Shown here: piece by piece, positions 8,211 to 16,613 of the stretch
Layout of the letters: every line of letters begins with the position of its first letter
Position numbering within the stretch: the first letter of the stretch is position 1
Assembly (NCBI RefSeq): GCF_040675875.1
Contig: NZ_JBEGII010000001.1
Span: 1,550,001-1,614,000, forward strand
Source: Microbacterium sp. LWO12-1.2
GTDB lineage: Bacteria > Actinomycetota > Actinomycetes > Actinomycetales > Microbacteriaceae
DNA: 64,000 bases
Direction: 5' to 3'
Program-made: the position numbers and the translations under genes
The notes under the pieces: model-generated
Told to the model about the DNA's origin: nothing
Database searches by the model: none
Seen by the model: the letters and a program-made list of their open reading frames with translations, nothing else

Positions 8211-8492
8211 CTACGCGGGCGGCGGGGGAAGATGCGGGATCGGGACGGGGCGCGTGGCCCTGCTGACGCTCAGCATCCGCTGCACATCATCGAGCACCGC
8301 GAGTGCGGAACCGTAACGGGTCGCGAGCGGCAGATCCCGCAGCCACACGACTTCGACCTCGGTGTCGTCCAGCTCGTAGACCCGGGCGACGGCGTGTCGG
8401 GAGTCGTCCGGCGGGTAGCGCAAGTCGCTGATCACCCATTCCGATCGTGAGACTCGGCGCAGCGCGCATCTCGGATCCGGTACATCAGACAT
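8211..8492 (-). CDS. Hypothetical protein
   Basis: 93 aa with a Pro-rich tail (PIPHLPPPPA). The core RSEWVISDLRYPPDDSRHAVARVYELDDTEVEVVWLRDLPLATRYGSALAVLDDV has a plausible beta-strand plus helix pattern, so a small folded domain is likely. No family is recognised. The ATG at 8492 directly follows GAGGA without a spacer, so the start is uncertain. It converges on the 61-aa gene with a 20-base gap. Confidence 0.5.
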   Translation of the reverse strand: MSDVPDPRCALRRVSRSEWVISDLRYPPDDSRHAVARVYELDDTEVEVVWLRDLPLATRYGSALAVLDDVQRMLSVSRATRPVPIPHLPPPPA

Positions 8493-8590
8493 TCCTCAGC
8501 CCTCCCAGACCTCGTCCCCCACACACACGAGTGTGCGCGAGGAGGTCCCCGGAGGATAGGCCCTTGACAGGATCTCCCGGGTGACCAGGG

Positions 8591-9619
8591 TCAGTGGATC
8601 GCGGCCTCGGCGGAGGCGACCTGGGCACGCCACCACGGCGTCTCGATGAACCCGCGCTTCATGAACACCAGTTCCATCGCCGCGTTCCACCCGCGCACGC
8701 CCTTGAGGTGGGCGATGGTGCCGGTGAGGAAGTCGTGCAGCGTCTCCGTCGAGGGCAGGATGATCTCGCAGTACAGCGAGTTCTCCTCCAGCACGGTGGC
8801 GAGGAAGCGCACTGACACGTGCTGAGCGAGCGTCTGCGCGACGGAGGCGAGGTGCGATGGCTCTACCCGGAGCATGAGCAGCGTCTCGGCGCTCATGCCC
8901 AGCGCAGACGCCGGCACCATCGTCACGGTCGTGAGGCAGCCCGCGCTGCGCATGCGTTCGTACCGGCGGCGCACGCTGCTCTCGTTCATGTCGAGCTTCG
9001 CAGCGATAGAGAGGAACGACGCCCGCCCGTTGATGCTGAGCTCCTCCACGATCGCGCGATCGGCGTCATCGAAGTGCGTGGGATCGCAGGTGTTGGGTGC
9101 GGGCATGTACGACTGCGGGTCAGCGGTGGGCTCGGCGTGGGAGTCGTACAGTTGGCGCCCCCAGTCGAAGCTCACCTTGTAGGTGTGCACCACCAGGTCG
9201 CTGCGCCAGCGCTCGACTCCGGGGATGCCCTGCAGGTCGGTGAGCACATGCGCGTAGTTCGCGGAGTCGCCGGGGATCACCACCTCGGCGAAGACGTCGA
9301 ACTTGCCGGTCACCAGCGTGACGAAGCGCACATACGGCGATCCGATCAGTGCCTGCGCGACGGCGAGCTGCGCGCCAGGGGTGCAGTTGATCCGCACGAA
9401 GAACGTCTCGACATGACCCTCGCTGCCGAGGGTCGGCACGATACCCACCCTCACGACGCCCTCGGCGAGCAGTTGCTGCCCCCGCCGCGTGACGGTCGAT
9501 ACGGATGCGCCGGCGAACTCGGCGATCGATGTCCAACTCGCTCGTCCGTCCTGCTGGAGGGCGACGACGATGCGTCGATCGAGGTCGGTGACGTCTCGAG
9601 AGATGTGCACTCCACTCAT
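8591..9619 (-). CDS. Lrp/AsnC-type transcriptional regulator with two tandem units
   Basis: 342 aa from the ATG at 9619 that forms an ATGA overlap with the upstream hydrolase gene; a GTG at 9670 would add 17 residues and cannot be excluded. It contains two Lrp units in one chain: a helix-turn-helix at about 12-58 followed by an AsnC-like ligand domain (70-150), and a second HTH at about 183-232 with a second ligand domain. Single-unit Lrp proteins are half this length. Lrp regulators sense amino acids or similar small molecules, so as the last gene of a peptide uptake and hydrolysis operon it is probably the local regulator. Confidence 0.85.
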   Translation of the reverse strand: MSGVHISRDVTDLDRRIVVALQQDGRASWTSIAEFAGASVSTVTRRGQQLLAEGVVRVGIVPTLGSEGHVETFFVRINCTPGAQLAVAQALIGSPYVRFVTLVTGKFDVFAEVVIPGDSANYAHVLTDLQGIPGVERWRSDLVVHTYKVSFDWGRQLYDSHAEPTADPQSYMPAPNTCDPTHFDDADRAIVEELSINGRASFLSIAAKLDMNESSVRRRYERMRSAGCLTTVTMVPASALGMSAETLLMLRVEPSHLASVAQTLAQHVSVRFLATVLEENSLYCEIILPSTETLHDFLTGTIAHLKGVRGWNAAMELVFMKRGFIETPWWRAQVASAEAAIH

Positions 9620-10515
9620 CGTGTCGGCGGGCACACCCGGTGCAGGAACCCTCGCACTGTTCTGGTCCACGCCTCTGCCTCCTCGATCTGCGGCGAATGT
9701 CCCGACTTCTCGAACACCACCATCTCAGAATCCGGAATGAGATCGGCGATCACCTGGCTACACGATACTGGCGTGATCCAGTCCGTCCGGCCCACGGTGA
9801 TGAGTGTCGGCACCTCGATCTCATGCAGCCGGGGCTTGAGATCGTAGTTCGGCAGGTTCACCGAGAACGCGTAGTTGTGAGCCTGATAGCGGTACGGGGT
9901 GGCCTGCACCTTGCGCTCGACGGCATCAGGATCGTACGTGAAGTCGTACAGCGGCAGGATCTCCCGCCAGCAGTCCTTGAGGTCCTCGTCGTCGTATACC
10001 CGCCCCACGTCGATACGATCGAACTTCTCCATGTCGATGGTCACGCGGTCCGAGGCGAGGGCGTTCTCGCGCGCGAGATGCGCGTTCGCGTTGTCGGGCG
10101 AGGTGTCACGCAGCACGACGGCCGACACGCGGTCCGGGTACCGCAGGGCGTACTCCATCGACATGAAACCGCCGTAGGAGCCGCCGGCCATCACGATCTT
10201 CTCGGCGCCGATCCACTCACGCAGACCGTCGATGTCGGCAGCCCACTGCTCGTGGCTGTAGATGCCGTTCCCTTCGCTCTGCCCGCTGCCGCGCGCATCG
10301 AACACGATCACCCGGTACTCGTCAGCGAGGCGGCCGAAGCTCGCCCGAGGTTCCGCCCGTGATCCCAGGCCAGGGGCCCCGTGGTGGGTGATGATGACGG
10401 GCGCTCCTTCGGGCCCGAGCACCTCAACGGCCAGGTGGTTGCCGTTGATCTCGACCCACTGGTGATCGGTCGTGGCAGCCGCGAACTCGGGAGACACCTC
10501 GGGCGTCGATGACAT
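9616..10515 (-). CDS. Alpha/beta hydrolase (proline iminopeptidase-like)
   Basis: 299 aa, one alpha/beta hydrolase domain. HHGAPGLGS (about 44-52) is the oxyanion-hole HG region, DARGSGQS lies at 73-80, the nucleophile elbow GGSYGG gives Ser113, and TDWITP and SGHSPQ supply the likely Asp245 and His273. The family includes proline iminopeptidases, which remove N-terminal proline from peptides, as well as esterases. In an operon with a peptide ABC transporter and other hydrolases a peptidase or amidase role is the best guess. Confidence 0.8.
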   Translation of the reverse strand: MSSTPEVSPEFAAATTDHQWVEINGNHLAVEVLGPEGAPVIITHHGAPGLGSRAEPRASFGRLADEYRVIVFDARGSGQSEGNGIYSHEQWAADIDGLREWIGAEKIVMAGGSYGGFMSMEYALRYPDRVSAVVLRDTSPDNANAHLARENALASDRVTIDMEKFDRIDVGRVYDDEDLKDCWREILPLYDFTYDPDAVERKVQATPYRYQAHNYAFSVNLPNYDLKPRLHEIEVPTLITVGRTDWITPVSCSQVIADLIPDSEMVVFEKSGHSPQIEEAEAWTRTVRGFLHRVCPPTR

Positions 10516-10547
10516 GTGATCCTCTTTCTCGAATAGTCGTGTGGCGC

Positions 10548-11726
10548 TCAGAGCGCGATGGTGCAGTCGTCGAGCGCGCGGGGGAAGGTCGTCAGCGCCT
10601 CGGCACCGCCGGCGGTCACGAGCATGCTGTCGCTGATCCGGTATCCCGCGTGCCCCGGCACATAGATGCCCGGCTCGTTGGAGACGACCATTCCCGCTTC
10701 GAGCACGGTCGCGTCACCGTCTTCCAGCCACGGTGCCTCGTGCATGCCGAGTCCGATCCCGTGCCCCTGGCGGTGGCGGATGAACGCGCCGAGACCGGCA
10801 TCGCGGATGACGTCGAGGCACAGCCGGTTCGCATCACGACACTCGAGCCCGGCGCGGATCGTGTCTCGTCCCGCCTGCTGCGCGGCACGGATGGTGTCGT
10901 GGTAGCGGCGCTGATCGTCCGTCGGCTCGCCGAGCACGAAAGTGCGCTCCCCCTCGATGAAGCGGCCGCCCACCGCGCATCCCAGTGACAGCATGAACGT
11001 GTCGCCCGCTCTGAGCCGGTTCACGGAAGGAAGCCCGTGGGGGAAAGCCGAGTTCGCCCCGGAATAGACCAGGCCGCCCGCGAGGAGCGAGGCCACGACC
11101 ACGTTGCGATGCTCGGCGTACATGAGCTCTGTCCCGACCGAGGTGACGTGGCGTTCGAGCTCCGCCTCGGTGGGCAGCACTCCCCCGGCGGCGACGGCGT
11201 CGGTCACCAGCTGCACGCCGGCATCCACCATCCGATCGGTGATGCGCGCGGCCTCGCGGTGCAGCACGACCTCCTCGGGGAACTTCACGTACCTGGCGCG
11301 GGTGATGAGGTCGGAACCGACGAACTCCGTGTCAGCCATGGCAGCGCGCACGGCACTGAGCCGCTGGTACGACATGGTCGAGGCGAAGCCCACTCTGGCC
11401 GTGCGCCCGACGACGTCGGCCAGCACCGCGAACGGCGGCACGACACCGGGATACTCGAAGAAGGCGACGAGCTCGGCGCGCGCGGACTGCGATTCGGCGT
11501 ACTCCCGCTCCAGCTCGGGGAGCAGCATGACGACGCGGCCGGTCGTCTCGATCCAGATCGCGACAGGCCTCTCCGACGGGTGATGGAAGAACCCGGTGAG
11601 GTACGCGATGTCCTCGGGGTGATCGGTCAGAAAGGCATCGAAGCCCTCGTCGGCGATCCGCTCCTGCACGCGTGCCTGGACGCGATCGAAGAACTCGGGG
11701 GCGAGTCGCTGGTCGAACTCGGTCAT
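10548..11726 (-). CDS. M24 family (pita-bread fold) protein, creatinase-like, metal ligands lost
   Basis: 392 aa, the usual length of Xaa-Pro dipeptidase or creatinase: an N-terminal creatinase_N domain (about 1-140) and a C-terminal pita-bread domain (150-392). HGHGIGLGMHE (about 321-330) and SNEPGIY (349-355) are conserved, but the five metal ligands of true M24 peptidases are not. By alignment the first Asp is Ser247, the second is Glu258 in the stretch EGERTF, and the last Glu is Ser365; only His322 and Glu351 remain. Creatinase, which works without metal, has a similar ERT stretch. It therefore probably hydrolyses a C-N bond without metal, or binds a ligand, rather than acting as a metallopeptidase. 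It is 9 bases upstream of the permease gene in the direction of transcription reversed. Confidence 0.75.
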   Translation of the reverse strand: MTEFDQRLAPEFFDRVQARVQERIADEGFDAFLTDHPEDIAYLTGFFHHPSERPVAIWIETTGRVVMLLPELEREYAESQSARAELVAFFEYPGVVPPFAVLADVVGRTARVGFASTMSYQRLSAVRAAMADTEFVGSDLITRARYVKFPEEVVLHREAARITDRMVDAGVQLVTDAVAAGGVLPTEAELERHVTSVGTELMYAEHRNVVVASLLAGGLVYSGANSAFPHGLPSVNRLRAGDTFMLSLGCAVGGRFIEGERTFVLGEPTDDQRRYHDTIRAAQQAGRDTIRAGLECRDANRLCLDVIRDAGLGAFIRHRQGHGIGLGMHEAPWLEDGDATVLEAGMVVSNEPGIYVPGHAGYRISDSMLVTAGGAEALTTFPRALDDCTIAL

Positions 11727-11735
11727 GTCGGGCTC

Positions 11736-12635
11736 CTAGCGGGCGAGGTGGCGCGGGTTGCGCGCATCGTTGTACGAGATCGAGAGCAGCGTCGCCGAGA
11801 GCACCAGGATCAGGATCGCGATCGACGGGAACAGCGTCAGCCACCACGCGCTCACCATCGCCCCGGCCTGCTGGGCTTCGTAGAGGATCCGCCCCCACGA
11901 CCAGGTGGTCGGATCGCCGAGGCCGAGGAACGCCAGGCCCGCCGCCGAGAGCACGGCGCGCGATGCGGTGACCACGACCGATACCACCACGACCGGTGTC
12001 ACGGCCGGCAGCACGTGGCGGGTGATGATCCACAGCGGCGAGGTCGTCATGAGCCGAGACGCGTCGACGTACGGGAGTCCGACGACGGTGAGCGCCTGCG
12101 AGCGGACGAGTCTGGTCACTTCGGGCCATGAGAACGCCGCGACCACGAAGATGATCGTCGAGGTGCTGGGGCCGACCAGCGCGGCGATGAGGATCATCAG
12201 TGGGAGCACCGGCAGCGAGAGCGTCATGTCGACGATCACGCTGATGAAGCCGTCCAAGCGCCGGAAGTACGCTCCGAGCACGGCGATGATCGTGCCGAAG
12301 ATGATGGCGATCACCGATGCCGCGACCGCGACCAGCACGCTCTGCTGCGTGCCCCAGATGACTTCGGAGAACACGTCGCGTCCGAGGGCGTCCGTGCCGA
12401 ACCAGTGGTCCCCGCTCGGTGGACGCAGCACGTCGGGGCCGTAGCTGGCGGGGTACGGGGCGATCAGGGGCGCCGCGAGTGCGATGACCACCAGCAACAG
12501 CAGGAGCCCCAGCGAGATCATGCCGAGCGGGTCGCGTCGGAACGCACGCCAGGTGTGGGCGCTGGCGCGTTCGCTTCCGGCGGCGGTCGGCTCGCTCGGA
12601 GCCAGGGTCTCGGAGGAGGGAATCGGAGCGGTCAT
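11736..12635 (-). CDS. ABC transporter permease, DppC/OppC type
   Basis: 299 aa. A first membrane segment (about 40-60) follows a cytoplasmic N-terminus, then the OppC-type sequence WFGTDALGRDVFSEVIWGTQQS leads into five more helices. The EAA loop GLPYVDASRLMTTSPLWIITRHVLP that contacts the ATPase is present. It forms the membrane channel with the DppB-type permease encoded just upstream. The ATG at 12635 is inside an ATGA junction with that gene, which fixes the start. Confidence 0.9.
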   Translation of the reverse strand: MTAPIPSSETLAPSEPTAAGSERASAHTWRAFRRDPLGMISLGLLLLLVVIALAAPLIAPYPASYGPDVLRPPSGDHWFGTDALGRDVFSEVIWGTQQSVLVAVAASVIAIIFGTIIAVLGAYFRRLDGFISVIVDMTLSLPVLPLMILIAALVGPSTSTIIFVVAAFSWPEVTRLVRSQALTVVGLPYVDASRLMTTSPLWIITRHVLPAVTPVVVVSVVVTASRAVLSAAGLAFLGLGDPTTWSWGRILYEAQQAGAMVSAWWLTLFPSIAILILVLSATLLSISYNDARNPRHLAR

Positions 12636-13594
12636 GAGGTCTTCACTCTCGGGTCCAGGTAGCCGTAGACGATGTCGGTGAGCGTGTTCGCGACCACCAC
12701 GGTGGCGGCGAGCATCAGGAAGGCGCCCTGCAGCACCGGGAAGTCGAGCTGGGTGACAGCCTCGTAGATGCCGCGTCCGATGCCCGGGTAGGCGAACACG
12801 GTCTCGGTCAGCACGGCGCCGCCGACCAGGAAGCCGAGCTGCAGACCGATCAGGGTCGTCGTGGGCAGCAGCGCGTTGCGCAGCGCGTGCTTCCAGAGGA
12901 TGCGCCGGCCGCGGAGTCCGTTCGCCTTCGCGAGGAGGATGTAATCCTCGCCGAGCGTCTCGATCAGCGTCGACCGCATCGTGAGCACGTAGGAGCCGAC
13001 CTGGATGAGCATGAGCGACACGGCCGGCAGTACCAGGTGCTGCGCCACACTCAGATACCACTCGAGTCCGTACGTGTTGTTCGTGTATGCGCCGCCGATC
13101 GGGAACCAGCCCAGGTTCAGACCGAACACGAACAGCAGCAGGATCGCGACGCTCGGGACGAACAGCGATTGTCCCGTCACCCCGACGATCTGCACGGCGC
13201 GGTCGATGAAGCGTCCCTTGTGGGATGCCGCGGCGACACCGAGCGGGATTCCGATGATGATCGTCAGCACCAGTGCCGTCATGGTCAGCAGGAGCGTCCA
13301 GGGCAGCCGCTGCAGGAGAACGTCGAGAACGGGAATCGACTGGGTGAACGAGATACCCAGGTTCCCCTGCAGCAGCTGCCACATGTACAGGCCGTACTGG
13401 ACGATCAAGGGTTGATCCAGCCCGTACTGCTCGAGGATGGTCGCCCGGATGGCATCCGTCATGTTCGGACTCGCCAGCGCCAGTGCAGGGTCACCGGGCA
13501 GCAGCCGCAGGAGCAGGAACGTCACGGTCACGGCGAACCAGATCGTGAGCAGACCTCGACCTGCGCGACGGAGAATGAACGATGCTCGGGACAC
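12632..13594 (-). CDS. ABC transporter permease, DppB/OppB type
   Basis: 320 aa. The N-terminal helix (ILRRAGRGLLTIWFAVTVTFLLLRLLPGDP) with the LPGDP motif, a periplasm-facing loop, five further helices and an EAA loop (DYILLAKANGLRGRRILWKHALRNALLP) are the standard DppB pattern. The GTG at 13594 is preceded by GGAAGG at a suitable distance. It follows the binding-protein gene by 32 bases and is coupled to the DppC-type gene by ATGA. Confidence 0.9.
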   Translation of the reverse strand: MSRASFILRRAGRGLLTIWFAVTVTFLLLRLLPGDPALALASPNMTDAIRATILEQYGLDQPLIVQYGLYMWQLLQGNLGISFTQSIPVLDVLLQRLPWTLLLTMTALVLTIIIGIPLGVAAASHKGRFIDRAVQIVGVTGQSLFVPSVAILLLFVFGLNLGWFPIGGAYTNNTYGLEWYLSVAQHLVLPAVSLMLIQVGSYVLTMRSTLIETLGEDYILLAKANGLRGRRILWKHALRNALLPTTTLIGLQLGFLVGGAVLTETVFAYPGIGRGIYEAVTQLDFPVLQGAFLMLAATVVVANTLTDIVYGYLDPRVKTS

Positions 13595-13626
13595 CCGGGC
13601 GACCTTCCTCGAGATTTCGGTGGTTG

Positions 13627-15246
13627 TTACTCGACCGGGTGCGCGCTCGCGAGCGAGAGCGGGTTCACGATCGAGAGCAGCTCGCTCGGCTTCGAGATGA
13701 AGCCGGCCCACTCGTCGCTGGCGGCGAAGAACAGGTTCTGCGTGTACATGATGTTGTCGTAGACCTGCTCGTGCACGATCTTGTTCGCCTCGCGCATGAT
13801 CGAGATCTTGTCGTCCTCGTCGAACGTGACCATTCCCTCCTCGATCAGGGCGTTGAGGTCGGAGTCATCCACATGGGTGTAGTTGATCGCTCCCCCGGGA
13901 AGGTACGACAGCGCGAAGTTCGTGACCGGGTCATCCATGATCGCGAAGTTACCCGCGTAGATGTCGTAGTCACCCTCGCTCGTCTGCGACAGGTACGTGT
14001 TGCGCTCCGTGCCCTGCAACTCGATCGTGATGCCCGCCTCCGCCGCGCTGTCCTTCACCATCTGTGCCCACTGGCTGGTGACACTGTCCTGCAGCGAGTA
14101 GATCAGGCGGAACGAGACCGGGAAGTTGCCACCGGCGTCTGCCGTGTAACCGGCCTTCTCCATGAGCTCGCGCGACTTCTCGGGGTCGAACTCGTACTCC
14201 GTCACCGACTCGTCGTAGTACTTGGCGAGCACCGGCATCAGCGCGCTGGAGCCGGTCGAGACGGCCTGCCCCTGCAGCACCACGGTGCGGATCGCTTCAT
14301 AGTCCACCGCGTGGGCGAGCGCCTGACGGACCTCGGTCTTCGCGAGGTCCGGCTTGTCCATGTTGTAGACGAGGTGTGCGTAGCCGAGCCCCGGCGCCTC
14401 GATGACCTGCAGGCCGTCGGTGTTGCTGAGCTGCTCGACCTGTGCCGGCGGGAGCGCGTTCGCGATCACGTCGATCTCGCCGCTCTGCAGGGCGAGGATC
14501 TCGGTGTTCACGTCCGGATATACGCGGTACACGACTTCAGCAGGTCCAGGGACGCCGCCGTCGACCAGCGGGTAGTCCTCGACGCGCTCGAGCGTGTAGT
14601 GCTGTCCGACCTGGAAGTCGCTCATGATGAACGGGCCCATGCCCACCCAGCCGCCGTCACTGCCGTCGTTCGCGAACTCGGCGATCGACCCCTGAGGATC
14701 GAACACGTGCTTCGGCACCACCACTCCCCAGAAGCCGATCTCCTCGATGATCGAGGAGTCCGGCTGCGTGAGCGTGAGCTCGACGCGGGTGTCCGACACA
14801 GCCGTGGCCGTGTCGAGGTTGCCGAGCTGACCGTAGAAGGTACCGGGAGCCTGATCGCGCTTGACCGCGTTCAGCGTCCACGCCACGTCCTCGGCCGTCA
14901 GCGGCTCACCATCGCTCCAGGTGAGATCGTCGCGGATCTCGTAGAAGCCGGTGGTGTCGTCCACATAGCCCCAGTCGGTGGCCACGTGGGCCTCCTTGGT
15001 GCCGTCGTCGCTGATGCTCAGCAGGTGCGGGTACATCAGGTTCGTGATCCAGGAGTCGGTGCGGCTGTTGCCGAGCACCGGGTTGAAGTTGACCACATCG
15101 GTCGTCGTGCCGATGCTGATCGTCTCGTCGCTCGGACCGGTGCTGCCCGAGGACTCCCCCGGCTCCGGTGCGGACGGGGCGCACCCGGCGAGACCGACGG
15201 CGAGAGCCGCGGCCGCGCCCAGGGCAAGGAACTTGCTGTGCTTCAT
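13627..15246 (-). CDS. ABC transporter substrate-binding lipoprotein, family 5 (peptide type)
   Basis: 539 aa. The signal sequence ends in the lipobox GLAGCAP with Cys22, so it is tethered to the outer face of the membrane. The two-lobed family 5 binding domain follows: TWSDGEPLTAEDVAWTL near residue 110 is the typical SBP_bac_5 stretch. Family members bind di- and oligopeptides, nickel or other solutes; here the neighbouring dipeptidase and hydrolases favour a peptide-like ligand. Its ATG shares one base with the stop of the dipeptidase gene (TGATG). Confidence 0.9.
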   Translation of the reverse strand: MKHSKFLALGAAAALAVGLAGCAPSAPEPGESSGSTGPSDETISIGTTTDVVNFNPVLGNSRTDSWITNLMYPHLLSISDDGTKEAHVATDWGYVDDTTGFYEIRDDLTWSDGEPLTAEDVAWTLNAVKRDQAPGTFYGQLGNLDTATAVSDTRVELTLTQPDSSIIEEIGFWGVVVPKHVFDPQGSIAEFANDGSDGGWVGMGPFIMSDFQVGQHYTLERVEDYPLVDGGVPGPAEVVYRVYPDVNTEILALQSGEIDVIANALPPAQVEQLSNTDGLQVIEAPGLGYAHLVYNMDKPDLAKTEVRQALAHAVDYEAIRTVVLQGQAVSTGSSALMPVLAKYYDESVTEYEFDPEKSRELMEKAGYTADAGGNFPVSFRLIYSLQDSVTSQWAQMVKDSAAEAGITIELQGTERNTYLSQTSEGDYDIYAGNFAIMDDPVTNFALSYLPGGAINYTHVDDSDLNALIEEGMVTFDEDDKISIMREANKIVHEQVYDNIMYTQNLFFAASDEWAGFISKPSELLSIVNPLSLASAHPVE

Positions 15247-16454
15247 CAGACCCAAACCTCCTCGAGTACGCGCATGGTGTTGCCACCGACGACGGCGCGA
15301 ATCTCGTCGTCGGAGTAGTCGTGCTTCACAAGCCAGCCGATGATGTTGTAGAACGCCTCGGCCGGGTTCTCGATCCCGTCGACGTACGGCTGCTTCTCGT
15401 ACTCGACGTTGGCGTGCGCCTGGCCGAGTGACAGATTCGATGAGAACGCGTCGTGCAGGCCGACGTGGTCGCCGAACAGGGTGTCGGGGCCGAAGCTCAC
15501 GTGCTCCAGACCCACCAGGTCGACACAGTACTGGAAGTGGTCCATGACCGAATCCAGCGAGTGCTTCGGGTGCTGCGGCGAGATGGTCGTGTGCGGTGCC
15601 GCTTCGATGCCGATCACACCGCCGCGCTTGGCGCACTCGATGATCGTCTCATCCGTCTTCATGCGGTTGGTCGGCCACAGCCCCCGGGCGCCGGCGTGCG
15701 TGATGAACACCGGGACCTTCGAGTGCGCGATGACGTCGAGACAGGTCTGGTCTCCCGAGTGCGAGATGTCGATCGCGATGCCCAGCTTGTTCATGCGCTC
15801 GACGGCGCGCTCGCCGAAGTACGTGAGTCCGCCGTCGCCGCGCTCCTTGAGTCCGCCGCCCAGCATGTTCGCCTCCGAGTAGGCGATGCCCATCTGACGC
15901 ACGCCGAAGCCGTAGAGCACGTCGAGACGGTCGACCTCGTTCTCGATCATGGTCGAGGCTTCGAGCGCGAAGATGTGCGCGACGCGTCCGGTCTCGGCCG
16001 CGTGACGGATGTCCTTGATCGACTCGGCCTTGATCACGAAGTCCTGGTGTGCAAGGTCCGCCATGCGCACGCCGAGGTCGAACAGGACGTCCTGGTACTT
16101 CCACCCGGCGTCGCTCGAGATGCAGCAGGTGCCGTCCATGCCGTTGTCGAAGACGGCGGTCAGACCCGAGCGGGCGAGACCCTGGTAGCCGGTAGGTTCC
16201 CGGCCCTGGCGGATGTGGTCGCGCAGCTCACCCATGTCCTCGGGGAAGACCTGGACATGCTCGTGCAGGGAGATCACGGTCTCCTCGCGCAGCAGGCGCT
16301 CGGTGCGCTCCTTCTGCGCGTCGCTGAGCTCCAGCCCTTCATAGGCCGGAACGCGGCCGATCTGCTTGGCATAACGGAACTCGCGATAGTCCTTGCCCGC
16401 CTCGAGGTAGTCGTAGGCGGTGTAGCCGGTGTAGCGGTCTGCTTTTTCGAGCAC
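15246..16454 (-). CDS. Dipeptidase of family M19 (membrane dipeptidase type)
   Basis: 402 aa from a GTG at 16454 that has a well-placed AAGGAG; the open frame extends far upstream but only as antisense of the ATPase gene. Family M19 zinc dipeptidases cleave dipeptides, often including those with a C-terminal D-residue. The bridging Glu is Glu165 in FALEAST, and His232 (IDISHSG) and His253 (FITHAGA) fit the other zinc ligands. The first motif is SLHEHV (His64, His66), where most members have H-x-D, so this is a divergent subgroup. It is the first gene of the peptide operon. Confidence 0.8.
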   Translation of the reverse strand: MLEKADRYTGYTAYDYLEAGKDYREFRYAKQIGRVPAYEGLELSDAQKERTERLLREETVISLHEHVQVFPEDMGELRDHIRQGREPTGYQGLARSGLTAVFDNGMDGTCCISSDAGWKYQDVLFDLGVRMADLAHQDFVIKAESIKDIRHAAETGRVAHIFALEASTMIENEVDRLDVLYGFGVRQMGIAYSEANMLGGGLKERGDGGLTYFGERAVERMNKLGIAIDISHSGDQTCLDVIAHSKVPVFITHAGARGLWPTNRMKTDETIIECAKRGGVIGIEAAPHTTISPQHPKHSLDSVMDHFQYCVDLVGLEHVSFGPDTLFGDHVGLHDAFSSNLSLGQAHANVEYEKQPYVDGIENPAEAFYNIIGWLVKHDYSDDEIRAVVGGNTMRVLEEVWV

Positions 16455-16526
16455 GGATGCGCTCCTTCGGTTCGATGATGCGGGTGCGACTCCCGAGCGA
16501 TGTTCGGGAGATTTCACTCGAATCTC

Positions 16527-16592
16527 GATGATTTCGGCACAAAAGTCAACCTTGATGATGATTTTCGGCTGAGATGTTTCCTGTTCGAAACA
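16527..16592. promoter_or_regulatory. Probable operator region between the divergent peptide operon and ATPase gene
   Basis: The 159-base divergent gap holds GATGATTTCGGC (16527-16538) and a near copy GATGATTTTCGGC (16557-16569), then the inverted repeat TGTTTC-6-GAAACA (16575-16592). It is A/T-rich compared with the flanks. These are good candidates for binding by the Lrp-type regulator at the operon's end. Confidence 0.45.
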
Positions 16593-16613
16593 ATTCAGAG
16601 GCAGAATGCTGGC

